From positions 1 through 9,783 of the forward strand of contig JAXDMN010000145.1 of assembly GCA_034666045.1 (NCBI GenBank): a stretch of DNA of 9,783 nt, in the 5' to 3' direction. The notes under the pieces are model-generated. The model was given only the letters and a program-made list of their open reading frames with translations. It did no database searches and was not told the DNA's origin. This document shows, in pieces, positions 1-7,989 of this stretch (positions within the stretch are counted from its first letter, which is position 1; each line of letters opens with the position of its first letter). The DNA comes from JAICTV01 sp034666045 (lineage in GTDB: Bacteria; Planctomycetota; Phycisphaerae; Tepidisphaerales; Tepidisphaeraceae). The position numbers were made by a program, and so were the translations under genes.

Positions 1-559
1 TTTTTGTGATGAGGCGCTCGTCGTTGCCGTCACCATAGGCGTCGACGAGCGCGTGAAACGCTTGGGATTGCGCGCCCTCGTAGCGCTGTTCGAACAGCTC
101 ACGCGCGACTTCGGTGCGGAGCAGCGACGCCTCGTCGCCATCGATGACCGTGAACGCCGGGTCGAGCTCCAGCAGGTGAAAATGCTGGCGGATCAGGCGG
201 GCGCAGAAGCCGTGCAGCGTGCTGACGTTCGCCCGGTCGACCAGCGCGAGCTGCCGCGCCAGGCGGCTGTCGTGGCCGGACCGGTTGATGCGCTCGAACA
301 GCGCCAGCTCGATGCGCGATTTCATCTCCGCCGCGGCGGCTTCGGTGAAGGTCACGACGAGCAGTTCGTCCACGTCGCACGGCTGCGGCGCGTCGCAGAC
401 GAGGTATGCGCAGCGCTCGGCGAGCACCGCGGTCTTGCCGGAACCGGCGGCGGCGGAAACGAGCAGGCTGCGGCCGGTCGTTGCGATGCCGGCCCACTGG
501 GCGTCGGTCCATTTCGCGCCCGTCGGCTTGGGCGGCAGCGCCGCGCGGTCAATCGCCAC
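1..559 (-). CDS. addA: AddA, ATP-dependent helicase/nuclease subunit A (N-terminal 186 residues; gene continues beyond the window)
   Basis: AddA is the motor and second nuclease subunit of AddAB, which unwinds and resects double-strand breaks to load RecA for recombination in the cytoplasm. The visible part has a Q-motif region (KWTDAQWAGI, residues 16-25), Walker A in SAAAGSGKT (35-43, with K42), motif Ia TFTEAAAAEM (70-79) and motif Ib STLHGFC (113-119). It continues with an ELDPAFTVID stretch typical of AddA. These are superfamily 1A (UvrD-like) helicase motifs; the Walker B, 2B and C-terminal nuclease regions lie outside the window. The start is GTG at 557-559, chosen because a perfect AAGGAGG sits six bases upstream and because the conserved region begins soon after. 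The start overlaps the addB stop by 11 bases, so the two are probably translationally coupled, in the addB-addA order also seen in Bacillus. The reading frame stays open to base 1. Confidence 0.95.
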   Translation of the reverse strand, partial: MAIDRAALPPKPTGAKWTDAQWAGIATTGRSLLVSAAAGSGKTAVLAERCAYLVCDAPQPCDVDELLVVTFTEAAAAEMKSRIELALFERINRSGHDSRLARQLALVDRANVSTLHGFCARLIRQHFHLLELDPAFTVIDGDEASLLRTEVARELFEQRYEGAQSQAFHALVDAYGDGNDERLITK

Positions 560-3500
560 GGTTCGCCTCCTTCGGCGGCGCGGTCACCGCGAGCAGCACG
601 TCGCCGCGCTTCATCGGCGGGAGGTGAAGGTAGTGATTGATCGCCGGATCGAACCGACAGACGCTGCGATAGTCGCAATGCGCGCACGGCGTCTCGAGGC
701 CGATGCGGTAGGGCATGACCGCGATCGTCCCTGCGATGAGCCGATCCGCCAGCTCGCCGATGCGCCGCTCGACGTAACGCAGCAGCGCGGCGAAGGCGTC
801 GCCGGCGGCGGCGTCGCTCGCGTTGATGTTGCCGATGCCGCCGTCCTTGTTCACGCGGCAGTGCACGACGTCCGACGTCATCCCCGCCGCCGCGGATTCG
901 TCGAGCTGATTCAGGTACGCCGCGTCGAACACGCCGCGCGGTTTGACGAGGTCGAAGGCCGGGTCATCGACGTCAACCGCGTCGTCCGGATGCTTGATCG
1001 GCTCGAGGTTTCGCAACAGCCGTGCATAAAACGCCGCGACCGGCGTCACTTTTTTATTGAAGAGCGATTCGCCGCTCGATTGGAGCACGAGCAGATACGT
1101 GAGCAATTGCAGCGACAGCCCGTGGTAGACGCTGGCGAGGTCGAGCGTCCCGCCGCGCGTTTTGTAGTCGATGACCGCCACCGCCGCGCCGTCGCGCGCG
1201 AGGTCGACGCGGTCAATCTTGCCGCGCAGCATCACGTCGCGTCCGCGCGGCGTTTTGATGTGCAGCGGCGGAAGCGAATCGTCGCCCATCCCGAAAACAA
1301 GCTCCGCAAAGGCGGGGCGGAACGATCCGCGCGCCAGGACGGCGCTTTGCGTGGCGCAGACGCGTTCGAGCGTTCGCTCGATCCGCTTGAGCAGGTACTG
1401 GTTCCGCGCCGTGCTGAGCATCAATTCGCCGCGCAGCGATCGCCCGACTTCGGCGGCGAATTCGGCGATCATCTGCCGGGCGGCCGGCGCTTTCATGTCG
1501 CACAGGTCGGTCTTTTCCGTGAGCACGCGCTCGACGATGCGCTCGAGGATGTTGTGATAGACGTTGCCGAGGTCCATCGCGGTGACGTCTTCCTCCTCGC
1601 GCACGGCCAGGCCGAGGTGGAAGCGGGCGAAGTGCTTGAAGGGACAGGTGGCGAAGGTTTCGATGCGCGTGACGCTGGCGCTGAGCGCGCCCGGGACGAG
1701 CTGTTTTGCGACGTCGTTCGAGAGGTGCGCGTCGTTCTTGTAACCAACGGCGCGCCACGCTTTGTAGCGCATCACGCCGATCGCGTCGTCGTAGTTCTTG
1801 TGCTCGACGAGAAACTGATACAGCGTCGCCCACGGCTGTTCTGCGTCGGCGGCCGCGATGTCCTTGCGGGCCCAGCGCATCAGCGCGGTAACGAGCTGCC
1901 GCGGCGTGCCGATGGCGCCCGGGCCGGCGTCGGATTCCCGGTTTTCGCGCGTCGGCTGGTTGTGCGGGAACAGGCGAAGCAAGCGCGACCAGAACGTCGA
2001 CGGGTTGATCGGCTTATCGCCCTCCGCGGTCGGGCGGCTGACGATCAGGCGGCGCGACGCGCGCGTAAACGCGATATAGCCGAGCAGGTTCTCATCGAGC
2101 AGCCGCCGTTCGCTGTCCGGATCGACGTCGAGATTTTTGCTGCGCAGCGAGCGCCGCTCGCTGTCGGACAGCACGGAATCTTCGCGTGCAAGCTTCGGGA
2201 ATTTGCCTTCACTCAGGCCGAGCAGGAAGACGGTATCCGGCGACGTCGTTCGCGTGCGCTCGACCTGGCCGACAAGCACCTGGTCGATGCGCGGCGGCGT
2301 CAGCGCGAGATCGAATCGCTCGAGCCCGACGTCGAGGATCTCGACGAAGTCACCCAGATCGACCGCCTGCGCGCCGAGCAGATCGATCATCTGGTCGAAC
2401 ATCTTCGTCAACTCCGCCCAGACCTGCTCGTGCTCGCCGCGTTGTTCCGGATCGTTGGCGGCGTCGGCATCGTCGATCCAGCGCGCCAGCGTCTCGCGTA
2501 CGCCGAAGGTCTGATACAGCTCGAACAGCGCGACGACGATCTGCTTCAGCGTGGGCTTGGCGTCGCCGCGCAGCAGCGACAGCAGCGGCGTGACGCCGAC
2601 GAGAATGTGGCGACGCAGGTCGTCCATTCGCGCGGCCTCGATCTGCGCTTCGATGACGACATCGTCGTTCGCGTCATCGTCGCGATCCCGGCGTGTCGCG
2701 CGCGTGCGGTGGTAGTTCCACGGCTGCTTGTCAGCCCACCCGGCCCCGCGGATTCGGTGCAACAGGACGTAATTTTCCAGCCCGTCCGCGTCGTCCGGCG
2801 CAATGCCCGCCAGGCCGCTCTTGATCAGCGACATGACCGCGTCGTGCGGCCAGTTGTGACGCGCGATCTGGAACACGGCGCGGGTAAATTGAATCAGCGG
2901 GTGATGCCCGGCGGACCGGCGGCGGTCGACGAAGTAGGGGATGTCGTGCTCACGAAAGCTGGCGGAGATGAGCTCCTCGTAATCGTCGATTTCCCGGACG
3001 AGGACCGCGATGTCGCGCAGCCGCAGGCCAGCGCGAAGCAACGACCGGATGCGGCGCGCGACCGTGTCGACTTCGGTGCGGCGATCCGGCGCTTCCACGA
3101 GTTCGAGCGACTCCGCCCGCGCCTGCGGCTCGATGACCGCGGCGAACAGCGTCCGCTCGATCGCCGCCAGCGCCGAATCCGCGAATCGCCGCGGCTCTTT
3201 CAGCAACAGCGGCTTCTCGATGACGACGCCGGCTTCCTTCAGTGCGATCGCAAGCAGGCGGTACTGCGATTCCGTGCGATGAAACAGGCTCAGCTCATCC
3301 GGCAGGTGATGCACGTCCGCCAGCGTGCGGCTTTGCGGGTCCATCGGCAGCGTGATCTCGACATTTTGCGTGGATTTCGCCAGCGCGACGATCATCCGCC
3401 GTTCGCGGTCGGTGAATTCGAGGAAGCCGTCGATGTAGACCGACGCGTTTCGCAGGCCGGTGAAATCGTTGATGCATGACAGGACTTGCTCGAGCCGGCG

Positions 3501-4085
3501 GTGCGGGTCGACGCGCTCGTCGCCCAGCGCGTCGCGGTACGCTTTGAAGAGCAGATGAAAATCGGTGAGCTTGTCGCGCAGGAGGTTCGCTTCGAGGTCA
3601 TCAACGTCGCCCGCGCCGCTGTCGCCACCCGGCACTGGCACGAGTTGATCGATCAGTTCCGCCAGTGACGTCGGGTCCTTGCCGCAGCGCTCGAACTCGG
3701 CGAAGGTCGCATCGAGCCGTGCGGCCAGGCCGGGTTGTCGCGCGACGCCGCGGAAGAATTTAAGGTTGTCCTGCCGGTCGCGCAACAGGAATCCGAGCAG
3801 CATCTGCCGGCCGATTGCGCTCACCTCCGGCACGGCCGCGCCGCCGCACGCGGCCAACACCTCTTCGCCGAGCAATTCGAATGACAAGACTCGCGCGCGG
3901 GAAAACGCTTCGAACCCGCCGAGCGTCGTCAGCTCGCGCTCGGCGGAAAACGTCGCCTGTTTCGGGAGGATCCAGTAGATCGGCGGGCCGTCGAGCGGGG
4001 CGGCGCGCATGTCGGCGACGATCGCGTCGAAGCAGTGACGCGTCTTGCCAGTCCCCGCGCGGCCGATGACAAAGCGAACTCCCAT
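549..4085 (-). CDS. addB: AddB, ATP-dependent helicase/nuclease subunit B
   Basis: 1178 residues, close to the 1166 of Bacillus subtilis AddB. It partners AddA, provides one nuclease domain and, by analogy, the recombination-hotspot (Chi) recognising arm. Visible motifs are Walker A GRAGTGKT (8-15), SVYIDGFLEFTDRERRM in the motif II region (about 216-232), and RIDQVLVGQVERTR followed by VFLLGLSEGKFP, typical of AddB. The C-terminal RecB-type nuclease has GKIDRVD (955-961) and IDYKT with D973 and K975. Four cysteines, C814 (in TCPFKHF), C1134, C1137 and C1143 (CAHCDYRSVC), match in spacing the iron-sulphur staple of AddB. All nuclease and cluster residues are present, so it looks active. The start is the only ATG available before an upstream in-frame stop at 4116-4118. 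Its Shine-Dalgarno is poor (AGGA 12 bases upstream). It follows the DUF456 gene by 37 bases and overlaps addA. Confidence 0.96.
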   Translation of the reverse strand: MGVRFVIGRAGTGKTRHCFDAIVADMRAAPLDGPPIYWILPKQATFSAERELTTLGGFEAFSRARVLSFELLGEEVLAACGGAAVPEVSAIGRQMLLGFLLRDRQDNLKFFRGVARQPGLAARLDATFAEFERCGKDPTSLAELIDQLVPVPGGDSGAGDVDDLEANLLRDKLTDFHLLFKAYRDALGDERVDPHRRLEQVLSCINDFTGLRNASVYIDGFLEFTDRERRMIVALAKSTQNVEITLPMDPQSRTLADVHHLPDELSLFHRTESQYRLLAIALKEAGVVIEKPLLLKEPRRFADSALAAIERTLFAAVIEPQARAESLELVEAPDRRTEVDTVARRIRSLLRAGLRLRDIAVLVREIDDYEELISASFREHDIPYFVDRRRSAGHHPLIQFTRAVFQIARHNWPHDAVMSLIKSGLAGIAPDDADGLENYVLLHRIRGAGWADKQPWNYHRTRATRRDRDDDANDDVVIEAQIEAARMDDLRRHILVGVTPLLSLLRGDAKPTLKQIVVALFELYQTFGVRETLARWIDDADAANDPEQRGEHEQVWAELTKMFDQMIDLLGAQAVDLGDFVEILDVGLERFDLALTPPRIDQVLVGQVERTRTTSPDTVFLLGLSEGKFPKLAREDSVLSDSERRSLRSKNLDVDPDSERRLLDENLLGYIAFTRASRRLIVSRPTAEGDKPINPSTFWSRLLRLFPHNQPTRENRESDAGPGAIGTPRQLVTALMRWARKDIAAADAEQPWATLYQFLVEHKNYDDAIGVMRYKAWRAVGYKNDAHLSNDVAKQLVPGALSASVTRIETFATCPFKHFARFHLGLAVREEEDVTAMDLGNVYHNILERIVERVLTEKTDLCDMKAPAARQMIAEFAAEVGRSLRGELMLSTARNQYLLKRIERTLERVCATQSAVLARGSFRPAFAELVFGMGDDSLPPLHIKTPRGRDVMLRGKIDRVDLARDGAAVAVIDYKTRGGTLDLASVYHGLSLQLLTYLLVLQSSGESLFNKKVTPVAAFYARLLRNLEPIKHPDDAVDVDDPAFDLVKPRGVFDAAYLNQLDESAAAGMTSDVVHCRVNKDGGIGNINASDAAAGDAFAALLRYVERRIGELADRLIAGTIAVMPYRIGLETPCAHCDYRSVCRFDPAINHYLHLPPMKRGDVLLAVTAPPKEANRGD
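566..572 (-). promoter_or_regulatory. Shine-Dalgarno sequence of addA, inside the end of addB
   Basis: On the minus strand this reads AAGGAGG, followed by six bases and then the GTG at 559. It is the strongest ribosome-binding site in the window and decides the addA start. It lies within the last codons of addB, so the addA start site is exposed to ribosomes finishing addB. Confidence 0.8.
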
Positions 4086-4100
4086 TTCGCAGCGTGATCC

Positions 4101-4118
4101 TAGCCGAACACGTGGCTA
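4101..4118 (-). other. Small hairpin in the DUF456-addB spacer
   Basis: TAGCC (4101-4105) and GGCTA (4114-4118) can pair around an eight-base loop just upstream of the addB start. A second GGCTA (4121-4125) overlaps the TAG stop of the preceding gene and could compete for the same arm. There is no following T-run, so it is not a convincing intrinsic terminator. It could slightly affect addB translation or mRNA processing, or be chance. Confidence 0.25.
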
Positions 4119-4122
4119 ACGG

Positions 4123-4749
4123 CTACGGAAGCGGCGCCGCCGGAGCCGTCGCGGGCGCGATGGGCAGCGTGGAGGGCGATGTCGTCGTTGTCGGCGTCGT
4201 CGCTGGCGGAAGTGTGCTCGCGGGCGTGACGGTGGGCCCATCGCTCATCGGCAGCCCGGCGAACGCGGCGACGAGGAACATCAGCAGGCCGAACGCGGTC
4301 TTCCAGACGATGCCCCAGAAGCGTCCCTTGGCCGCGCCGATTCCCACGCGCATCGCGTGGGCCGCGTCCTTGTCCAGGTATTCCATCGCGGCCGCACCGA
4401 TGAACGCGCCCGCGCAGGCGCCGACGATGGTTCCGATGACCGGCAGGATCGGCGTGCCGACGATTCCGCCGACGATTCCGCCGACGATCGCACCAACCAT
4501 CCCCCGTTTGCGTCCGCCCGCCGCCGCCGATCCGGCCGCGCCGGCGAGAAATTCCACCAGCTCAGCCCCGAGTGCCAGCAGCACGACCACCGTGACCGAC
4601 GGCCAGCCGACATACACGTCCCACCCGGTCGCCAGCGCGTACCCGACGTACGCCACGACCAGCAACCACAATCCCGGCAACCCGAGAATGTTGAGGAAGA
4701 GCCCCGTCAGCATCAGCGCGAGCAACAGGATGTAATAGGTGATGTGCAT
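4123..4749 (-). CDS. DUF456 family membrane protein
   Basis: 208 residues matching the pattern of the DUF456 family, small bacterial inner-membrane proteins of unknown function. A hydrophobic helix at about 4-40 contains the family-like NILGLPGLWLL stretch. A second helix is at about 50-70 (SVTVVVLLALGAELVEFLAG). A glycine-zipper segment of repeated GGIV units spans about 83-120, and a last helix spans about 143-167. The tail (171-208) is rich in Thr, Pro and Ala and is probably a disordered extension. ATG at 4747-4749 has AAAGG eight bases upstream. That site overlaps the TAA of the sigma-like gene (TAAAGG), and the spacer is only 11 bases, so the two are very likely co-translated. Family assignment is by recognised pattern; no substrate or role can be read from the sequence. 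Confidence 0.85.
   Translation of the reverse strand: MHITYYILLLALMLTGLFLNILGLPGLWLLVVAYVGYALATGWDVYVGWPSVTVVVLLALGAELVEFLAGAAGSAAAGGRKRGMVGAIVGGIVGGIVGTPILPVIGTIVGACAGAFIGAAAMEYLDKDAAHAMRVGIGAAKGRFWGIVWKTAFGLLMFLVAAFAGLPMSDGPTVTPASTLPPATTPTTTTSPSTLPIAPATAPAAPLP
4456..4488 (-). repeat. 12-base tandem repeat encoding a glycine zipper
   Basis: The plus-strand unit gccgacgattcc occurs twice exactly (4456-4467 and 4468-4479), then nine bases of a third copy follow (4480-4488). In the DUF456 frame it encodes repeated GGIV units of a membrane glycine zipper. A gain or loss of one unit would keep the frame and change helix length by four residues. Confidence 0.7.
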
Positions 4750-4757
4750 GGTGCGGG

Positions 4758-4762
4758 CCTTT
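4758..4762 (-). promoter_or_regulatory. Ribosome-binding site of the DUF456 gene overlapping the upstream stop codon
   Basis: AAAGG on the minus strand, eight bases before the ATG at 4749, shares bases with the TAA stop of the sigma-like gene (4761-4763). This arrangement suggests termination-reinitiation coupling between the two genes. Confidence 0.55.
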
Positions 4763-5468
4763 ATCGTCGAACGCTGTGATATAGCCACCACCCGGCCCAG
4801 ATCAATGTGGCGACGATCGCCAACTGCACGAGCCGCAGAATCAGCCGCAGCGCGCGGCGCAGGCGCACCTGGCGGAAGACGACGCGATTGACGGCCGGGA
4901 TCACGCTGTCGTCGGCCGGCGTGAGATGCATATACGCGTCGGCGAGTTTTTGGGTGAGCATGTTCATGCTCGGCCCCGCGACGAGGCGGAGATTTTTTTC
5001 CGCGCTGTGCAGGTGGTTGTGCGCGGCCTCGGTGGAACAGTCCATCGCCAGGGCGGCATAGCGATCGTTGAGGCGTTCGCCGACGTGCAGGAGAAATGCC
5101 TCGCGCTGCTGCGGCTCGAGGTGACGCAGGGCGGCGACGAACGCGACGTATTCGCCGTCCACGTCGATCGCCTGCTCGACAAGGACGTCCTTCTTCGGCT
5201 CGGCGCGATGCTTCGCCGAGCGGCGCGAGGTCATGATCGTAAAGCGATGAAACCAATTGGCCGGATCGTCGTCCGGGTCCCATTTGGGCATGAAGCGGAC
5301 GCTGCGCGCCAGGACGAATCGCGCGATGCCGCGGCCGACGTCCCACCGCCCGGACAGCGCGTACGCGATCCGGTAGACGCTTGCGTATTGGCTCGTCAGC
5401 AAGTCGGCGACGGCGCTGGTCTTGAGCTTCCGCGCGGCGGCGATCGTTTCAGGAGAAACCGGGACCAT
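4761..5468 (-). CDS. Divergent ECF sigma-like protein with a C-terminal membrane anchor
   Basis: 235 residues. Residues 22-86 resemble sigma region 2: LLTSQYASVYRIAYALSG, then PANWFHRFTIMTSRR in the place of the usual WLYRIARN segment. Residues 107-163 resemble region 4: LRHLEPQQREAFLLHVGERL followed by a helix-turn-helix-like DRYAALAMDCSTEAAHNHLH and SAEKNLR. Residues 213-230 form one hydrophobic helix (VQLAIVATLIWAGWWLY) after a very basic stretch, predicting an N-in membrane protein. The acidic motif that in ECF sigmas contacts core polymerase (D-x-E-D-x-x-Q) is replaced by DVGRGIARF at 43-51, so core binding is doubtful. ATG at 5466-5468 is preferred; a GTG at 5517-5519 would add 17 residues overlapping the ligase gene and has no ribosome-binding site. 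It sits 28 bases after the ligase and 11 before DUF456, so a regulatory role for the surface polysaccharide or envelope is plausible but unproven. It may be a sigma-fold adaptor, not a true sigma factor. Confidence 0.7.
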   Translation of the reverse strand: MVPVSPETIAAARKLKTSAVADLLTSQYASVYRIAYALSGRWDVGRGIARFVLARSVRFMPKWDPDDDPANWFHRFTIMTSRRSAKHRAEPKKDVLVEQAIDVDGEYVAFVAALRHLEPQQREAFLLHVGERLNDRYAALAMDCSTEAAHNHLHSAEKNLRLVAGPSMNMLTQKLADAYMHLTPADDSVIPAVNRVVFRQVRLRRALRLILRLVQLAIVATLIWAGWWLYHSVRR

Positions 5469-5481
5469 AGTTCTTTTTTTG
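5469..5481 (-). promoter_or_regulatory. A-rich leader before the sigma-like gene
   Basis: On the minus strand the start codon at 5468 is preceded by a run of seven A (5474-5480) and then GAACT. There is no Shine-Dalgarno core. An unstructured A-rich stretch can support initiation without one, and in this GC-rich context it stands out. The function is inferred. Confidence 0.3.
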
Positions 5482-5496
5482 CAATCCGCAAAGCCA

Positions 5497-7920
5497 TCAC
5501 GGCGCCGCGCCGCCGCCACCCGTCAACTGCTTCACGATCGCCTGCGCTTCCGGCGCGGTCGGATGCATCTGAAGCACGAGCCGCGCCTCTTCGATCGCTT
5601 CGCGCGTTCGCCCGAGCTTCTGCAACACCTCGGCATGGCGCACGCGCCAATACAGGTTGTTCGGCTCGCCCTGCAACGAGCGAGAAAAATATTTTTCCGC
5701 CTGATCGTAACGTTCATGCTCCTGGTGATACGTGCCGACGATCGCGAACTTCCACGCGGGGGCGCCCGGCTGCCTGGTCTCGGCGTCGAGCACATCGACG
5801 GCGTGCCGGTCGACCTGCTCGGCCAGGTTTTTCCACTGCGCGTTCTTGCGCAGCGCGTCGCGCAGCCGCAGCAGGCCGCGGAAATCCGACCCGATAGCGG
5901 CGGCGGCGAGGTCCGGGCGATCGACCTGGTACAGGTAGACGTCGATGATGTCGCCGATGATTTCGGGATCGAGAAGCATCGCCTCGTGGAATTTCTCCTC
6001 GGCCTGATCGAAGTGTCCGCGCTGTGCATCCGCCTGCCCGGCGACGAAGCTGGCGTCGACGTCGTTGCGCGACAGGCGATAGCCGGATTCGATGTGGCTG
6101 TAGCCGATCGGCCGGTCGAGGAAGCGCAATTCGATCTGTCCGAGCATGGTGTAGAGCAGCCCGAAGGTCGGGCAGATCGCGCGAGCGTCGTTCAATTCGC
6201 CGACCACGCGCTGGGCGGCGGCGACCGTGCGGTCGTTGATGATGATCCGTCCCGTGTCCGCGTCGCGCTGGCCGCTGATCCAGTGCCATCGGTAGACCGC
6301 GGCCCAGTAGCGGTGATGCACGTTGTCCGGCTCAGTGGCGATCGCATTCGACGCGGCGGAGAGCAGCGCGTTGAACTCTTCATCGGGCGCTTTCCAATTT
6401 TTCCTGCGCAGCGCCGTCGCCAGGCGATCGACGTGCTCCCATTGCCGCTCGGAGCGCCACGCCCGCGTCGCGTCGACCAGCGCCCAACCGGAAATTGCGC
6501 AAACGACGATCAACGCGACGACGCCCACGCCGCGACCGAAGCGAATCGTTCGTCCGACGCGGCGCTCGCCAAGGTTGAACAGCAAACCGCACGTGACGGC
6601 CGACAGGCACGCGATCGCCGGCAGATGCTGCCCGAAATCGCTGAGGCTGTGGACCATCACCGCGACAAGTCCGTACCCGAGCCCCACGGCGGCGAGGCCG
6701 ATGCGCTCGTGGTCGCGATTCCGCACCGCGCGGAGGTAACGCATCGCGATCACGCCGACGAAGACGATGACGGCCGCCAGCCCGAGCGGCCCGGTGTCGA
6801 CCAGCGCCTGCACGTATTCGTTCTCGACATACTCGGCCGTCGACGGGACGTACGAGCGGTCGAACATCGGAAAAATCCAGTCGTACGCGCCGAGCCCGAC
6901 GCCGAAGGTCGGGAACATGCGCGTCATCGCGAACGTGTCGCGCAGCATCTGGGCGCGCGAGCCGATCCCGGGCTCGAGCATGCGCGCGTAGACGCGGTCG
7001 AAGCCGTGATAAAAGAGGAATGCCATCGCCGCCAGCAGCAGCACGACGAGCACGCCGGCCATCTGGCGGAGGCTGCGCGTGGCGAGCAGGACGAGCGTCG
7101 CGACCGCGCCGGACGCGAGGATCGCGATCGTTCCGCCGCGCGTCAGCGAGAGCGAGATCGTCGCCAGCCCGACGATGATGATCGCCGCGAGCCACCACGT
7201 TCGCCGCACGACCGCGGCGAAGGAGAGTCGCGATGATTCCGTCAGCCGCGCCAGCAGCAATGCGAGCGCGCAGCCGATCGAAAGGTTCATGAACTGCCCG
7301 TAATGGCTGTGATTCGCGAACGGCCCGGAGCGCGCGAGCTCGCCGATCGGCACGCGCCAGTAGATCTGCGTCGTGCGCGACAGGTCTTGTGCGACGGCCA
7401 GGACCGCGAATGCGCCGCCGATCAGCGCGACGCCTACGAGCAGGCGGTGCATGCGGCGGTCGTCGCGGTAGACGATGACGACCGCGGCGAAGACGGTCGC
7501 GGCCAGCAGCACGATGCGAAGGTCGCCGCGCGTGCCGAGCGGATAGAAGCTGATCGTTTCGCGAGCAAGCACTTGCTTCGCGTCGGGCAGGTCTTCCAGC
7601 AGGTCGGTCTTCAGCGCGGCCGTCTGCGGCGCAACCTTCCGCACGATCAACATCGGCAGCGGCAGCAACTGCGCAGCGGCGACGGTGATGAAGAGCGCGA
7701 CGGCGATCCAGGCGGGCGAGAACCGCACCTCATGCGACGCGGACGTCACTGCCCGGATCGTCAGGCAGACGGCGATGGCCGCACCGAGGGTCATCGCCAC
7801 GCCTTCGCTCCACGCGTTCACCGCGCCGAACGCCGCCGGCATGAACGCGAGCAGCGCAATCAGCAGGGCCTCGATGATCGGATCGAGTCGGGATGTGCGC
7901 GGCGGCTGGGAAATCATCAT
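5497..7920 (-). CDS. O-antigen ligase/polymerase (WaaL/Wzy_C) family membrane protein with C-terminal TPR domain
   Basis: 807 residues. The first 490 or so are polytopic, with roughly ten to twelve hydrophobic helices (for example 13-37, 69-88, 133-153 and about 465-488). The family signature lies in a large loop: SRAQMLRDTFAMTRMFPTFG followed by VGLGAYDW, then VENEYVQALVDTGPLGL with N367 and Y369, the equivalent of the usual H-N-x-Y/L-Q-x-L-x-E-x-G. The part from about 490 to 807 is soluble and contains TPR-like helical pairs at about 620-655 (GHFDQAEEKFHEAMLLDPE) and 720-800 (RYDQAEKYFSRSLQGEPNN, TREAIEEARLVL). Such proteins join or polymerise lipid-linked glycans outside the inner membrane, and the TPR domain probably binds partners. 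The upstream gene is a chain-length co-polymerase, supporting a Wzx/Wzy-type surface polysaccharide pathway. Tandem ATGATG opens the gene; no other start codon occurs in frame back to the TGA of the previous gene, and no Shine-Dalgarno is visible. Ligase versus polymerase cannot be decided from sequence. Confidence 0.88.
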   Translation of the reverse strand: MMISQPPRTSRLDPIIEALLIALLAFMPAAFGAVNAWSEGVAMTLGAAIAVCLTIRAVTSASHEVRFSPAWIAVALFITVAAAQLLPLPMLIVRKVAPQTAALKTDLLEDLPDAKQVLARETISFYPLGTRGDLRIVLLAATVFAAVVIVYRDDRRMHRLLVGVALIGGAFAVLAVAQDLSRTTQIYWRVPIGELARSGPFANHSHYGQFMNLSIGCALALLLARLTESSRLSFAAVVRRTWWLAAIIIVGLATISLSLTRGGTIAILASGAVATLVLLATRSLRQMAGVLVVLLLAAMAFLFYHGFDRVYARMLEPGIGSRAQMLRDTFAMTRMFPTFGVGLGAYDWIFPMFDRSYVPSTAEYVENEYVQALVDTGPLGLAAVIVFVGVIAMRYLRAVRNRDHERIGLAAVGLGYGLVAVMVHSLSDFGQHLPAIACLSAVTCGLLFNLGERRVGRTIRFGRGVGVVALIVVCAISGWALVDATRAWRSERQWEHVDRLATALRRKNWKAPDEEFNALLSAASNAIATEPDNVHHRYWAAVYRWHWISGQRDADTGRIIINDRTVAAAQRVVGELNDARAICPTFGLLYTMLGQIELRFLDRPIGYSHIESGYRLSRNDVDASFVAGQADAQRGHFDQAEEKFHEAMLLDPEIIGDIIDVYLYQVDRPDLAAAAIGSDFRGLLRLRDALRKNAQWKNLAEQVDRHAVDVLDAETRQPGAPAWKFAIVGTYHQEHERYDQAEKYFSRSLQGEPNNLYWRVRHAEVLQKLGRTREAIEEARLVLQMHPTAPEAQAIVKQLTGGGGAAP

Positions 7921-7989
7921 GCGTGGCGCGGGTTCGTGTGGCCGCGACTGTTGTACTGAAGCGCGTCGCGGGTTGAAACTCCATGCGCG

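Noticed and set aside
548..560. A 13-base sequence gtcaatcgccacg occurring at both 548-560 and 7989-8001, each at a gene end reading RGD-stop
   Set aside because: About one shared 13-mer is expected by chance in a window of this size, and the flanks diverge immediately. It is not taken as a repeat or recombination site.
219..3479. A 1086-codon open frame on the plus strand opposite addB
   Set aside because: It is the antisense shadow of a GC-rich gene. The minus strand encodes a full AddB with all motifs, while the plus-strand product is Arg/Asp/Val-rich with no recognisable domain.
4343..4361. An 8-bp perfect palindromic stem with a three-base loop (cccacgcg/cgcgtggg)
   Set aside because: It lies in the middle of the DUF456 coding region, has no T-run and is away from starts or stops. 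Short GC palindromes are common in such DNA.
5422..7236. A 604-codon open frame on the plus strand opposite the ligase gene
   Set aside because: It has the same composition effect, with no domain or signal and an Arg/Asp/His-rich product. The minus strand carries the recognised family.
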